Source: Candidatus Gastranaerophilales bacterium HUM_1 (lineage in GTDB: Bacteria; Cyanobacteriota; Vampirovibrionia; Gastranaerophilales; Gastranaerophilaceae). Taken from it: DNA of 64,000 nucleotides. The notes beneath the pieces are model-generated. The model was not told the origin of the DNA. It made no database searches and saw only the letters and a list, made by a program, of their open reading frames with translations. Position 1 is the stretch's first letter. The number at the start of each line of letters is the position of its first letter. Positions 1-7,635 of this stretch are shown one piece after another. The position numbers were made by a program, and so were the translations under genes. The stretch covers positions 434,001 through 498,000 of the forward strand of contig DAAY01000003.1 in the NCBI GenBank assembly GCA_002103105.1. Reading direction: 5' to 3'.

Positions 1-753
1 TTCATTTTTCAAAAAGTTAACCAAATTTTTAGCCATAGCATCAAATTCCGCATCAGATGGTACAACTTTCCTTCCATTATCAGGAATTGTGCTGTGAACA
101 ACAGCAACAACTTTATCAAAATCACATTTTATATAAGGTGTTCCAATTCTATCGTCAACTTTTGTAATTGGAATAGGTTTTGTATATGGAGGATTTTCAG
201 GAGAATAAACATCATGAACCCCTTCTAAAGACGCTGGAACATAAGTGTTTACTTCAATTATAATTTTGTCCGCACATTCTGCATATATGTTAGAAGTACC
301 AACAGAAGTTGTCGGAATAATATTTCCGTTTTCATCAATCGCAGTTGCTTCAATTATTGCAACATCAACATGGTTTAAGAAATTTCTTTTTACCCATACA
401 GGCATCAAACCAAGCGGAACATCATGATAGCCGACTTTCCCGTCATTAATCGCATTTCTCAAATCTTTATTGGTTTGGTAAGGAATACGTTTTTTTAAAG
501 CTCCTTTTCTTGCAAGTTCACCATCAAACTCATCTCCGAGAGAAGCTCCTGAATAAACTGTTAAATCAAGCTTTTCACCGTTATCTGCACGTTTGGCAAG
601 CTCTCCTGCAATAACTTTAGGATACCCTGCAATCGTAAAACCACTAACACCAAGTGTCATATTAGGTTTTATAAACTTTGCAGCCTCAGCTGGTTCCATA
701 ACTTTAGTTAAATATCTTTTATCTCTAATCCTTTTTTCAAATTCTTTGTCCAC
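1..753 (-). CDS. cat1: Cat1-like succinate/acyl CoA-transferase, C-terminus beyond window edge
   Basis: Only the N-terminal 251 residues are in the window. The protein belongs to the acetyl-CoA hydrolase/transferase family, which moves CoA from an acyl-CoA to a free acid. The segments SGFTIAGYPK (residues 37-46) and RIPYQTN (89-95) match my memory of Clostridium kluyveri Cat1, which makes succinyl-CoA from succinate. The start is a GTG at 751-753 with GAGG eight bases upstream; no in-frame ATG precedes it. The gene is divergent from sucD and 4hbD, the next two steps of the same route, which supports succinate as substrate. A 4-hydroxybutyrate or butyrate CoA-transferase role is possible; the catalytic half is not visible. 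Confidence 0.82.
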   Translation of the reverse strand, partial: MDKEFEKRIRDKRYLTKVMEPAEAAKFIKPNMTLGVSGFTIAGYPKVIAGELAKRADNGEKLDLTVYSGASLGDEFDGELARKGALKKRIPYQTNKDLRNAINDGKVGYHDVPLGLMPVWVKRNFLNHVDVAIIEATAIDENGNIIPTTSVGTSNIYAECADKIIIEVNTYVPASLEGVHDVYSPENPPYTKPIPITKVDDRIGTPYIKCDFDKVVAVVHSTIPDNGRKVVPSDAEFDAMAKNLVNFLKNE

Positions 754-964
754 AGTCTTTACCTCACTTACTCTTTCATTTACCAATAATTTAACATATT
801 GATAAAATTTGTATGTACTAACGAAATTAAAAAAAGAGTTTGGAAAGTAAAGAAAGTTTTAAATAACGCAAAAAAATTTTTATACTTACAAAAGAATGTA
901 CAAAATTGAATTACAAAACTAACATATTGCTATAGGTTGAAATTGTAAGAAAGGAAATATAAAA

Positions 965-2350
965 ATGGAAAACGAAGTTAGTGCAGAAGAATTGATTAAT
1001 TCGTTAGTTGAAAAAGCTCATAAAGCTCAACAAGAATTTGAATCATTTTCTCAAGAACAAACAGATGCTATTGTTAAAGAAATTGGTAAAGTTGTTTATG
1101 ATAGAGCTGAAGAATTAGCCAGAATGACAGTTGATGAAACTAAAATGGGTGTTTATGAAGACAAAGTTGCAAAATGCCACGGTAAATCAAAATGTATTTG
1201 GAACAGTTTGAAAGGCAAAAAATCAGTAGGGATTATTGAAGAAAATAAAGAAACAGGAATTATCAAAGTTACAAAAGCAAAAGGTGTAGTTGGTGCAGTA
1301 ACCCCTGTAACAAATCCTGTTGTAACTCCAATGTGTAATATTATGTTTGCTATTAAAGGTCAAAACGCAATTATTATTGCTCCGCACCCAAGAGCAGAAC
1401 ATGTAAACAAATACGTTGTAGATCTGTTTAGAGAAATTTTGAAAAAACACAACGCTCCTGTTGATTTAATTCAAACAATCGAAAAATCATCAATTGATGC
1501 TACAAATGAATTAATGAAAAAAGTTGATGTAGTTGTAGCAACAGGCGGTGGCGGTATGGTTAAAGCTGCTTATTCATCAGGTCACCCTGCATTAGGTGTT
1601 GGTCCTGGTAACGTTCAAGTTATTATGGATAGAGGAATTGACTACGAAGATGCCGTTAAGAAAATTATCATCGGCAGAACTTTTGATAATGGTATCATTT
1701 GTTCAGGTGAACAAGCCGTATTCATTCCAAAAGAAGATTTTAATAAAGTTCTTGACTTGTTTAGAAAAAACGGCGTATTTGTTGTTGAAGATGAAGCATC
1801 AATTAAGAAATTTGCTGATACAATCTTCCCTGAAAACGGTCCAATCAATAGAAAAATTGTTGGTCAATCTGTTCAAACAATTGCAAAACTTGCTGATGTT
1901 GAAGTTCCGGAAGGTACAAGAATGATTTTGATTAAGGCAAGGGCAATCGGTAAAGGCAACGGCGAACCTTTATGTCGTGAAAAAATGTGTCCTGTAATGA
2001 TTACTGCTCCTTACGATACATTTGAAGATGCTATTAAACTTGCTCAATCAGATTTGGAATATGAAGGAAAAGGTCATACAGCATCAATTCATTCAAATGA
2101 TATGGAACATGTCCGTTATGCAGGTGAAAATTTGACGGTAAGTCGTTTAATTGTTAACCAATCCTCATCAACAGGTGCAGGCGGCAGTTTGTATAATGGC
2201 TTTGCTCCAACTACAACATTAGGTTGTGGATCTTGGGGCAACAACAGTATTTCAGAAAACTTGAATTACACTCACTTAATTAACGTTTCTCAAATCGGAC
2301 TTTATAATAAGGATAAAAGAGTTCCGACAGATGAAGAAATTTGGGCTTAA
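965..2350 (+). CDS. sucD: CoA-acylating succinate-semialdehyde dehydrogenase
   Basis: This 461-residue aldehyde dehydrogenase of the acylating type (EutE/AdhE-N/SucD) would reduce succinyl-CoA to succinate semialdehyde with NAD(P)H in the cytoplasm. The catalytic cysteine is Cys246 in the segment GIICSGEQ, and the glycine-rich stretch ATGGGGMVKAAY (about residues 192-203) is typical of the cofactor domain. No microcompartment-targeting extension is seen. The ATG is preceded by AGAAAGGA about ten bases upstream. It is followed 72 bases later by 4hbD, and Cat1 is divergent, so the assignment as SucD rather than plain acetaldehyde dehydrogenase rests on context. Confidence 0.85.
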   Translation: MENEVSAEELINSLVEKAHKAQQEFESFSQEQTDAIVKEIGKVVYDRAEELARMTVDETKMGVYEDKVAKCHGKSKCIWNSLKGKKSVGIIEENKETGIIKVTKAKGVVGAVTPVTNPVVTPMCNIMFAIKGQNAIIIAPHPRAEHVNKYVVDLFREILKKHNAPVDLIQTIEKSSIDATNELMKKVDVVVATGGGGMVKAAYSSGHPALGVGPGNVQVIMDRGIDYEDAVKKIIIGRTFDNGIICSGEQAVFIPKEDFNKVLDLFRKNGVFVVEDEASIKKFADTIFPENGPINRKIVGQSVQTIAKLADVEVPEGTRMILIKARAIGKGNGEPLCREKMCPVMITAPYDTFEDAIKLAQSDLEYEGKGHTASIHSNDMEHVRYAGENLTVSRLIVNQSSSTGAGGSLYNGFAPTTTLGCGSWGNNSISENLNYTHLINVSQIGLYNKDKRVPTDEEIWA

Positions 2351-2366
2351 ATATGTTGTTATAATA

Positions 2367-2397
2367 AATTCCGGATTGCATAATTTAGTCCGGAATT
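2367..2397 (+). other. Intercistronic hairpin between sucD and 4hbD
   Basis: A perfect 9-bp inverted repeat, AATTCCGGA (2367-2375) and TCCGGAATT (2389-2397), with a 13-nt loop lies between the two genes. No T-run follows, so it is more likely an RNA-processing or stabilising hairpin than a terminator. It ends shortly before the 4hbD ribosome-binding site. Confidence 0.45.
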
Positions 2398-2422
2398 CTC
2401 CTAAAAGAAAGGATTTTTAATT

Positions 2423-3538
2423 ATGAAACAGTTAATATTAAAACCGGAATTGCATAAATTCCAAACTTGCAAAGAATTTGCAAAAGAATTTGAATTGGGA
2501 GAAGATGATTTAATTCTTACAAATGAATATATTTTTAATCCATATTTCAAAGAATTAAATTTGCCTGTAAAAACAATTTTCCAAGAAAAATTCGGTGCAG
2601 GTGAACCAACAGACATTATGGTTGATGCAATTATTAATGAAGCCGCAAAATATACTTTCAAAAGAATAATTGCAATCGGCGGTGGTACAATCATTGATAT
2701 AGCAAAAGTTTTGGCAGTAACAAACGGAGAATCTGTCGATAAATTATACGACAAAAAAAATGAATTAAAGAAACATTATGAACTAATTATTATCCCTACA
2801 ACTTGTGGTACAGGCAGTGAAGTTACAAATATTTCAATCATCAACAGAACAAGATTGGGGGTAAAAATGGGATTGACTTCGCCTGAAATGTTTGCAGAAA
2901 AGGCAGTTCTAATTCCTGAACTTTTGAAATCATTACCGTTTAAAGTTTTTGCAACAAGTTCAATTGACGCTTTGGTACATTCTGTTGAATCAAGTTTATC
3001 CCCAAAAGCAACCGATTATTCCAAATTATTTGGTTATAAAGCTATTGAAATGATTATCACAAGCTATCAAAGACTTGTTAAAGAAGGTAAAGAAATTTTG
3101 CCTGATTTGATGGATACATTCTTGACGGCAAGCAACTTTGCTGGTATTGCGTTTGAAACAGCAGGTTGTGCAGCGGTTCACGCATTGAGTTATCCATTGG
3201 GTGCAAAATATCACGTTCCACATGGAGAAAGCAATTATGCCGTATTTACTGGTGTTTTGAAAAATTATATGGAAATTAAACAAGATGGCGAAATCGCAAC
3301 TATGAATGAATTTTTAGCAAACCTTCTTAATTGTGATGTAAAAGTAGTTTATGAAGAACTAGAAAACTTGTTGAATTCTGTATTGCAAAAGAAACCTTTG
3401 CACGAATACGGTGTAACTGAAAAGGATGCAGAAGATTTCGCTGAAAGCGTAATGAAAACTCAAGGGCGTTTGATGGCAAATAATTTTGTTGTATTAGATT
3501 ATGATAGAGTATTAAAAATTTATAAGGAGTTGCTATGA
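2423..3538 (+). CDS. 4hbD: 4-hydroxybutyrate dehydrogenase (iron-dependent alcohol dehydrogenase family)
   Basis: The 371-residue protein has the length of C. kluyveri 4HbD and resembles it along its whole length as I recall it (for example the N-terminal 'ILTNE' and 'FQEK.G.GEP' segments). It would reduce succinate semialdehyde to 4-hydroxybutyrate with NADH. Family hallmarks are visible: the nucleotide loop IGGGTIIDIAK (85-95) and the metal ligands Asp182, His186, His253 and His267. AGAAAGGA precedes the ATG. The last four bases overlap the start of the downstream membrane protein (ATGA), indicating translational coupling. Confidence 0.88.
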   Translation: MKQLILKPELHKFQTCKEFAKEFELGEDDLILTNEYIFNPYFKELNLPVKTIFQEKFGAGEPTDIMVDAIINEAAKYTFKRIIAIGGGTIIDIAKVLAVTNGESVDKLYDKKNELKKHYELIIIPTTCGTGSEVTNISIINRTRLGVKMGLTSPEMFAEKAVLIPELLKSLPFKVFATSSIDALVHSVESSLSPKATDYSKLFGYKAIEMIITSYQRLVKEGKEILPDLMDTFLTASNFAGIAFETAGCAAVHALSYPLGAKYHVPHGESNYAVFTGVLKNYMEIKQDGEIATMNEFLANLLNCDVKVVYEELENLLNSVLQKKPLHEYGVTEKDAEDFAESVMKTQGRLMANNFVVLDYDRVLKIYKELL

Positions 3539-3843
3539 GCTTATTAGAAGCCGGTATGATGGCAAGCTTTGGATTAAGTTGGCCGATTGCAGCATACAAA
3601 ACTTATAAATGTAAATGTGTACATGGAAAAAGCCTTACTTTTTCATATTTAATTCTATTTGGATATATTTGCGGAATTTTAAATAAACTTTTGCATAATA
3701 ATGACTATGTAATTTGGATATATTACGCAAATGCAGCGTTTCTGTTGCTAGATATGTTTTTGTATTATAGATATAAAAATAATCCGCCCCCCAAAACTGC
3801 CGAACTTCCGATAGAAATAAACGAAGAAGTGGAAATTGATTAA
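3535..3843 (+). CDS. Small PQ-loop / SemiSWEET-like membrane protein
   Basis: A 102-residue protein with three predicted membrane segments and an SWP-type motif (GLSWPIAAYKTYK, about residues 13-25), followed by a short charged tail. This is the architecture of a half-unit SWEET/PQ-loop transporter, which works as a dimer. It overlaps the end of 4hbD by four bases, so it belongs to the 4-hydroxybutyrate operon and might move a substrate or product of that route; this is inference. A terminator follows eight bases after the stop. The substrate cannot be read from sequence. Confidence 0.6.
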   Translation: MSLLEAGMMASFGLSWPIAAYKTYKCKCVHGKSLTFSYLILFGYICGILNKLLHNNDYVIWIYYANAAFLLLDMFLYYRYKNNPPPKTAELPIEINEEVEID

Positions 3844-3850
3844 CAAAAAG

Positions 3851-3878
3851 CAGCATACTTTAAGTATGCTGTTTTTTG
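3851..3878 (+). terminator. Rho-independent terminator of the sucD operon
   Basis: CAGCATACTT and AAGTATGCTG form a near-perfect palindrome followed directly by TTTTTTGTT. It lies eight bases after the stop of the SWEET-like gene. Confidence 0.85.
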
Positions 3879-4146
3879 TTGCACTAAATATTTACTATAC
3901 TGATATTCGCTGAGAGGCCGCTGACGCGTGTTTGCAGGTGCGTTTAAGGATATTCATAACTTTCTTCTACAATTAGAATGTCAATCCCCTTGAAACTCGC
4001 GTGAACAGTGACAAAACAAGATTATCTTTGTGGTACTTGAAAACTCGCAGAAATTAAAATTTAAACTCCGCGATTCTTGTAATAGAAATGCCGCAAAATT
4101 ACAAGTGCTTTATGAAAGTTTGCATATTCTCGTAACTAATTCCTCT
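3879..4146. other. Non-coding stretch between the sucD operon and hipA
   Basis: No convincing gene is seen. The first part (3908-3945) is unusually GC-rich for this window. A 12/13-base motif, CTTGAAA(A)CTCGC, occurs at 3989-4000 and 4036-4048, exactly 47 bases apart, and GATATTC occurs at 3902 and 3949, also 47 apart. A perfect 8-bp inverted repeat, CTTGTAAT (4076-4083) and ATTACAAG (4098-4105), could fold into a hairpin. No T-run marks it as a terminator for hipA. It may be the decayed left edge of the block that carries hipBA. Confidence 0.35.
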
Positions 4147-5376
4147 CTATATTTTAAATGCTACTTCCATTTTATCAATCTCTGATTTTGATAAACCAAA
4201 CTGTTTTGCAACTGTTTTCCAGTTTTTAATTTTGTTTTTCATCTCTGAAATTATAGTTTTAGCATTTTCTATACTTATTTCAAAATATTCACAAACTTCT
4301 AATGCCAAGTCTAAGGATTGAGAGTTGTCGGTTTCTGTAATATATGTACTCAATACATTTTTGTTATCACAACTTGGATTTACATCATATAACGGTGAAA
4401 GTTTCCAACCTGCTTCGTTCACATACAAAAAACCATGGTTTCTTAAATGATCGTCAGTATTTGATATAAGAATTGAGAATACAATCCTTTTCCATAGTTC
4501 TTTTAAATCTTCTTTGGGTGTTGCTCCATTTTGTCTAATTGCATCTGCTATATCTAAATAACTATGTGTTTGAGAATCGTTATCAATTGCATTTAACATA
4601 CTCATTGCTGATAAAAACGGAATTCTTGTATTTCCATTTCTGTCAAATCGTTTTAAAACAATTACGTTCTTCTTTCCAGCTTTATGCAGCGACCACTCTT
4701 GAACATTTAATCCACAATTTTTTGCAAGAGTGAGTGCAACAGCTTCCCATAAAACATTATTAGTGTAATCATCCTTTTTAGGGAATTTAGCAATGCAAAG
4801 ATTTCCATCTTTATCAATAACACTAGCTTTAGGTCTTGCTCCTCCTAATGAAGAACCTGGAGCTAATAATAGTTGCAAATCGCTATTTCTTTCTTCAAAA
4901 TCTACAACTTTTTCAGTTGCAGCAAAGAGTTTTGTCAAATTAACTAACGGAGGAATTGATTTTAAATTTCCGGGAAATAAAAAATCATTATTATCTTCCG
5001 TTCTAAAACGCAATGCTCCTTGTCTTGCATAATCATTCACATATAAAAGATAGTCTATTTCATTAAGAGTTCTTGGGCTTCTATTTTCATCTTTTGCAAT
5101 TTGAGCTTCATATCTCCTCATAAGAATTCTCCCCCAAGTGTCTGGAGCAGAATCCCCAAAAGAACCAAACAATGGAGTTTGTCTTGGGTTTACTTGTTTC
5201 CCAGCACCCAAAAATAAAGCAGGTTCTAAAGAAAATGCTTTTGGATTTTTTAGCCAATCTTTTGAATATTCAAAATCAGAAGTTTCCCTTCCTCTATTGA
5301 AATGTGACCATAGAGTTCCTACAAAATAATTTTCATTACTTAATGATATGTAAACTAGAACTTTCTTATCAGACAT
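4147..5376 (-). CDS. hipA: HipA-type serine/threonine kinase toxin
   Basis: At 409 residues this is a full-length HipA. The N-terminal subdomain is present (GSFGDSAPDTWGR, 71-83), followed by the glycine-rich loop PGSSLGGARPK (173-183), Lys197 in CIAKFPK, the catalytic SNTDDHLRNHG (305-315) and the metal-binding LSPLYDV (326-332). HipA kinases phosphorylate glutamyl-tRNA synthetase or other translation targets and induce dormancy; the target here is unknown. Its ATG shares one base with the stop of hipB (TAATG), the usual toxin-after-antitoxin coupling. All catalytic motifs look intact, so the toxin is probably active. Confidence 0.92.
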   Translation of the reverse strand: MSDKKVLVYISLSNENYFVGTLWSHFNRGRETSDFEYSKDWLKNPKAFSLEPALFLGAGKQVNPRQTPLFGSFGDSAPDTWGRILMRRYEAQIAKDENRSPRTLNEIDYLLYVNDYARQGALRFRTEDNNDFLFPGNLKSIPPLVNLTKLFAATEKVVDFEERNSDLQLLLAPGSSLGGARPKASVIDKDGNLCIAKFPKKDDYTNNVLWEAVALTLAKNCGLNVQEWSLHKAGKKNVIVLKRFDRNGNTRIPFLSAMSMLNAIDNDSQTHSYLDIADAIRQNGATPKEDLKELWKRIVFSILISNTDDHLRNHGFLYVNEAGWKLSPLYDVNPSCDNKNVLSTYITETDNSQSLDLALEVCEYFEISIENAKTIISEMKNKIKNWKTVAKQFGLSKSEIDKMEVAFKI

Positions 5377-5699
5377 TACTTTTTCTCTTCTCTTGTATAA
5401 TAAACACGTTTAGGTAGATTTTCTTTATCGTACATTTTACCAACAACATCATTGTCCGGTTCTGCAAGATTATAAACATTATCAATCAAGCCTAATACAA
5501 ACATTACTTTTGTATAAATACCGATAGATACACCAGCATCTCCTTTCTCAACTTTTGTTAATGTAACGTGAGTAATTCCAGCACGTTCTTCAACTAGAGC
5601 CATTGTAAGTCGCCTTTTGATTCTTGCTTCTTTTAAATCTGAACCAAGTTTTTGTAATGCTTTGTTTATAGGTATTGGTAATTTTGTTTGCTTTTTCAT
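5376..5699 (-). CDS. hipB: HipB-type antitoxin and autorepressor (XRE helix-turn-helix)
   Basis: A 107-residue protein with an XRE/Cro helix-turn-helix at about residues 18-75 (LKEARIKRRLTMALVEERAG followed by a recognition helix) and a polar C-terminal tail, as in HipB. It should bind HipA and repress its own promoter. No clear Shine-Dalgarno lies before the ATG. Two near-identical AT-rich motifs upstream are candidate operators. The pair sits beside a tRNA-Asp fragment, consistent with arrival on an integrating element. Confidence 0.88.
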   Translation of the reverse strand: MKKQTKLPIPINKALQKLGSDLKEARIKRRLTMALVEERAGITHVTLTKVEKGDAGVSIGIYTKVMFVLGLIDNVYNLAEPDNDVVGKMYDKENLPKRVYYTREEKK

Positions 5700-5707
5700 A
5701 ATTAAGA

Positions 5708-5770
5708 TATACTATAATATACATTATCTAACACTAAATATAGTATAATATATTTTATTCCTCAATTCAA
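5708..5770 (-). promoter_or_regulatory. hipBA promoter with paired operator motifs
   Basis: Read on the minus strand there is TTGAAT (5765-5770), a 17-base spacer, and TATACT (5742-5747). Two 14-bp motifs differing at one base, TATACTATAATATA (5708-5721) and TATAGTATAATATA (5739-5752), are 31 bp apart, close to three helical turns; the second covers the -10. This suits cooperative HipB binding and autorepression. Confidence 0.6.
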
Positions 5771-5939
5771 GTGTATTTATATTTTTATTAAATAAAGATA
5801 AAAACATTCCCAAAATAGTTCCATTGACTCTTCAATTGTCAAATTTTCAAAAAGTATGGTTTCGGGGAAAGTATTGTATATATTGAGTTTTAGAGATTTG
5901 CCTTATGCCTAAAATAAACTCCAAAAGCCTCTTTTACAG

Positions 5940-5984
5940 CTGTCACGCATGAGGTCGCGAGTTCGAGCCTCGTCGTTCCCGCCA
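5940..5984 (+). pseudogene. 3' fragment of tRNA-Asp (anticodon loop to CCA), probable att remnant
   Basis: The 45 bases read as the 3' half of tRNA-Asp: anticodon loop CTGTCAC with GTC, the 3' anticodon strand GCATG, a variable loop, a T-arm GCGAG-TTCGAGC-CTCGT, acceptor strand CGTTCCC, and GCCA. The sequence before it has neither the complementary CATGC stem nor a D-arm nor GGGAACG, so the 5' half is absent. A fragment running from anticodon loop to 3' end is the usual core left by tyrosine-recombinase integration into a tRNA gene. The intact tRNA-Asp is not in this window. Confidence 0.75.
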
Positions 5985-5990
5985 TTTTAA

Positions 5991-6017
5991 AAGAACCCGT
6001 TTAAGGGTTCTTTTTTT
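5991..6017 (+). terminator. Terminator following the tRNA-Asp fragment
   Basis: AAGAACCC (5991-5998) and GGGTTCTT (6005-6012) form an 8-bp stem followed by a run of T. It closely resembles the terminator after tRNA-Ser at 59.58 kb, so it is most likely the original tRNA-Asp terminator. Confidence 0.85.
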
Positions 6018-6048
6018 ATATCAAATATTAGTTTTTTGCAAATTATGT

Positions 6049-6312
6049 CTAGAAGATTGCTCCTCTGTTTAATAAATCTGCTTTTGGCATTTGCAATGTT
6101 CTTCCTGCAACTCCATCTCTAAAAATTGTTGCAATTATTTTGCCTGCCTTTTCTGGGTTATCAGAAAAAGTTACGCTCATTCCTTTTGGCCCTGGGTGTA
6201 TTATTTCTGACTTAAGTGGTATATTTTTAAGTAGTTTTACAATAGTATTTCCGTTTCTATTTGTAATTGACCATAATTGGTTTGATGACAAAACTCCTAA
6301 TAATTTGTGCAT
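6049..6312 (-). CDS. Hypothetical protein, 87 residues
   Basis: The frame is open to 6369, but the ATG at 6310-6312 has a strong ribosome-binding site (TAGGAG, seven bases upstream), so I place the start there. The protein begins MHKLLGVLSSNQLW and is rich in beta-prone and basic residues, with no signal peptide or membrane segment. I do not recognise the family. It lies just right of the tRNA-Asp fragment and is convergent with it. It could be element cargo or a native lineage-specific gene. Confidence 0.6.
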   Translation of the reverse strand: MHKLLGVLSSNQLWSITNRNGNTIVKLLKNIPLKSEIIHPGPKGMSVTFSDNPEKAGKIIATIFRDGVAGRTLQMPKADLLNRGAIF

Positions 6313-6555
6313 TTTATTTCTCCTAATTTTCCCTATTTTCCCCTGTATATATAAAGTTGTATTTTTCAAAATAATTGCGTTTTTCTGTTTCTTTATCTGA
6401 AATTATTTAATATATTTTTACAAAATAAAATAAGTTTATTTATGAAAAGAAGGTTTAATAGACTCTGTTATTAAGATAAAACGCAATCTTGACTTTTATA
6501 AATTTATATGGATTAATGCTTTATGCAGTAAACTGTTTTTATAGGAGAAAACGAA

Positions 6556-7074
6556 ATGATAAAATGGAAGTATTCTGCAAGCGTTGTGATATGTTTTGTT
6601 GCTATCATTACTTGCGGTTGTACATATAAAACTATGCCTATTGTTGGGATGCCTAACCCTTGGTCTGAATGTCAGGAGAATTACTCTTGTGCTGAAAAAA
6701 TTGCAGGCTTTAATATGCCTCTTAAGCTTTCTAATTATTCTGTCCGAGCAATGAAAGATATGATTGAAGTTACTTATCCTTTGGATGAATTTAGAAATGT
6801 TGTTGTGCGAAAGTCTATTGATGAATCAAAAGGTGTTGATAATAGCGGTGATTATAATGAATATGATGAGTCAATTCTCACCCTTTCTAACGGTGTTGAG
6901 ATAAATCTTCGTAAAAAAGAGGGGAAAATAATTGTAATGTATTTTGCCGCCGAAAGTGGTTGCTATTCCGCTCGTTGTGAAAAAGGAATGACTGAAAAAG
7001 AAGTTGAAGATATTTATAATGTAATTGCTGAGGTTGAAGCTTCAAAACTTCCTCCAGAGGCTTTTAAAGATTAA
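6556..7074 (+). CDS. Putative lipoprotein, unknown function
   Basis: 172 residues with a hydrophobic N-terminal segment (about 8-20) ending in TCGC, a possible though imperfect lipobox with Cys22 as the lipidated residue. The remainder is soluble and acidic with several cysteines (C39, C45 and two near the C-terminus). AGGAGA precedes the ATG by six bases. The gene stands alone and is closed by a strong terminator. No domain is recognised. Confidence 0.65.
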   Translation: MIKWKYSASVVICFVAIITCGCTYKTMPIVGMPNPWSECQENYSCAEKIAGFNMPLKLSNYSVRAMKDMIEVTYPLDEFRNVVVRKSIDESKGVDNSGDYNEYDESILTLSNGVEINLRKKEGKIIVMYFAAESGCYSARCEKGMTEKEVEDIYNVIAEVEASKLPPEAFKD

Positions 7075-7093
7075 ATAGATTGTTATACTAAGA

Positions 7094-7125
7094 GGCGGAA
7101 TGTTTATTTAAACATTCCGCCTTCT
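7094..7125 (+). terminator. Long-stem terminator between convergent genes
   Basis: GGCGGAATGTTTA (7094-7106) and TAAACATTCCGCC (7109-7121) form a 13-bp perfect stem, followed by TTCTTT. It lies between the lipoprotein gene and the 3' end of nrdG and may serve both strands. A similar GGCGGAA/TTCCGCC stem ends the small gene at 31.5 kb. Confidence 0.8.
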
Positions 7126-7145
7126 TTAATTTAATTATTTAAATC

Positions 7146-7634
7146 TTACACATGTAAGACTATTTCATTTTCTTTATTTGTTTTCTTTACGTCAATTACT
7201 CTTTGGTTTGAACTTCCAACCCAGTGGATATTGTTGTCTTTTAGTTCTTCTATAAATTCCCCTTCTGCAATAACGTCAATATCGTTAATTCCTTCAAGGT
7301 CTTTAATTTGTTCCCAAGTGTAACCTGTGTAAAGCCAGATTGTTTTTTGTGGAAGTTTGTTTCTAATCTTTTTTATTAACCTAAAAACTTCACTTCTATT
7401 ATTTGGGAATAACGGATCTCCTCCGCTGAATGTAATTCCGTCGATGTGTGGTTTATCAAGAGCTTCAAAAAGTTCTTCTTCTGCTTTTTCATCAAATGGC
7501 AAACCACCTTTTTCGTCCCATGTTATTGGGTTTTGGCAGTTCTTGCAATGATGGTTACATCCTGAAACCCAAAGAACTACTCGTAACCCATCGCCATTAA
7601 GCATATCGTCTTTTGTTATATTATGGTAATTCAT
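7146..7634 (-). CDS. nrdG: Anaerobic ribonucleotide reductase activating enzyme
   Basis: A 162-residue radical SAM protein with the cluster motif C26-x3-C30-x2-C33 (GCNHHCKNC) and the glycine motif TFSGGDPL. NrdG uses S-adenosylmethionine to generate the glycyl radical on NrdD. Its ATG is one base after the nrdD stop, so the two are translated together, as usual for the class III system. Confidence 0.95.
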   Translation of the reverse strand: MNYHNITKDDMLNGDGLRVVLWVSGCNHHCKNCQNPITWDEKGGLPFDEKAEEELFEALDKPHIDGITFSGGDPLFPNNRSEVFRLIKKIRNKLPQKTIWLYTGYTWEQIKDLEGINDIDVIAEGEFIEELKDNNIHWVGSSNQRVIDVKKTNKENEIVLHV

Positions 7635-7635
7635 C

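Noticed and set aside
245..802. Plus-strand open frames near the left edge
   Set aside because: They are antisense to the Cat1-like gene, whose protein is clearly recognisable on the minus strand.
3902..4048. CRISPR-like periodicity of 47 bases in the gap before hipA
   Set aside because: Only two short motifs repeat once each; there is no repeat/spacer series.
5890..5984. Minus-strand open frame running out of the tRNA-Asp fragment
   Set aside because: It has no start codon or ribosome-binding site, and its first part is the reverse translation of tRNA sequence.
5870..5984. tRNA-Asp interrupted by a group I intron
   Set aside because: No 5' exon (GGGAACG, D-arm, CATGC stem) is found upstream anywhere in 1-5940, so a 3' fragment is the simpler reading.
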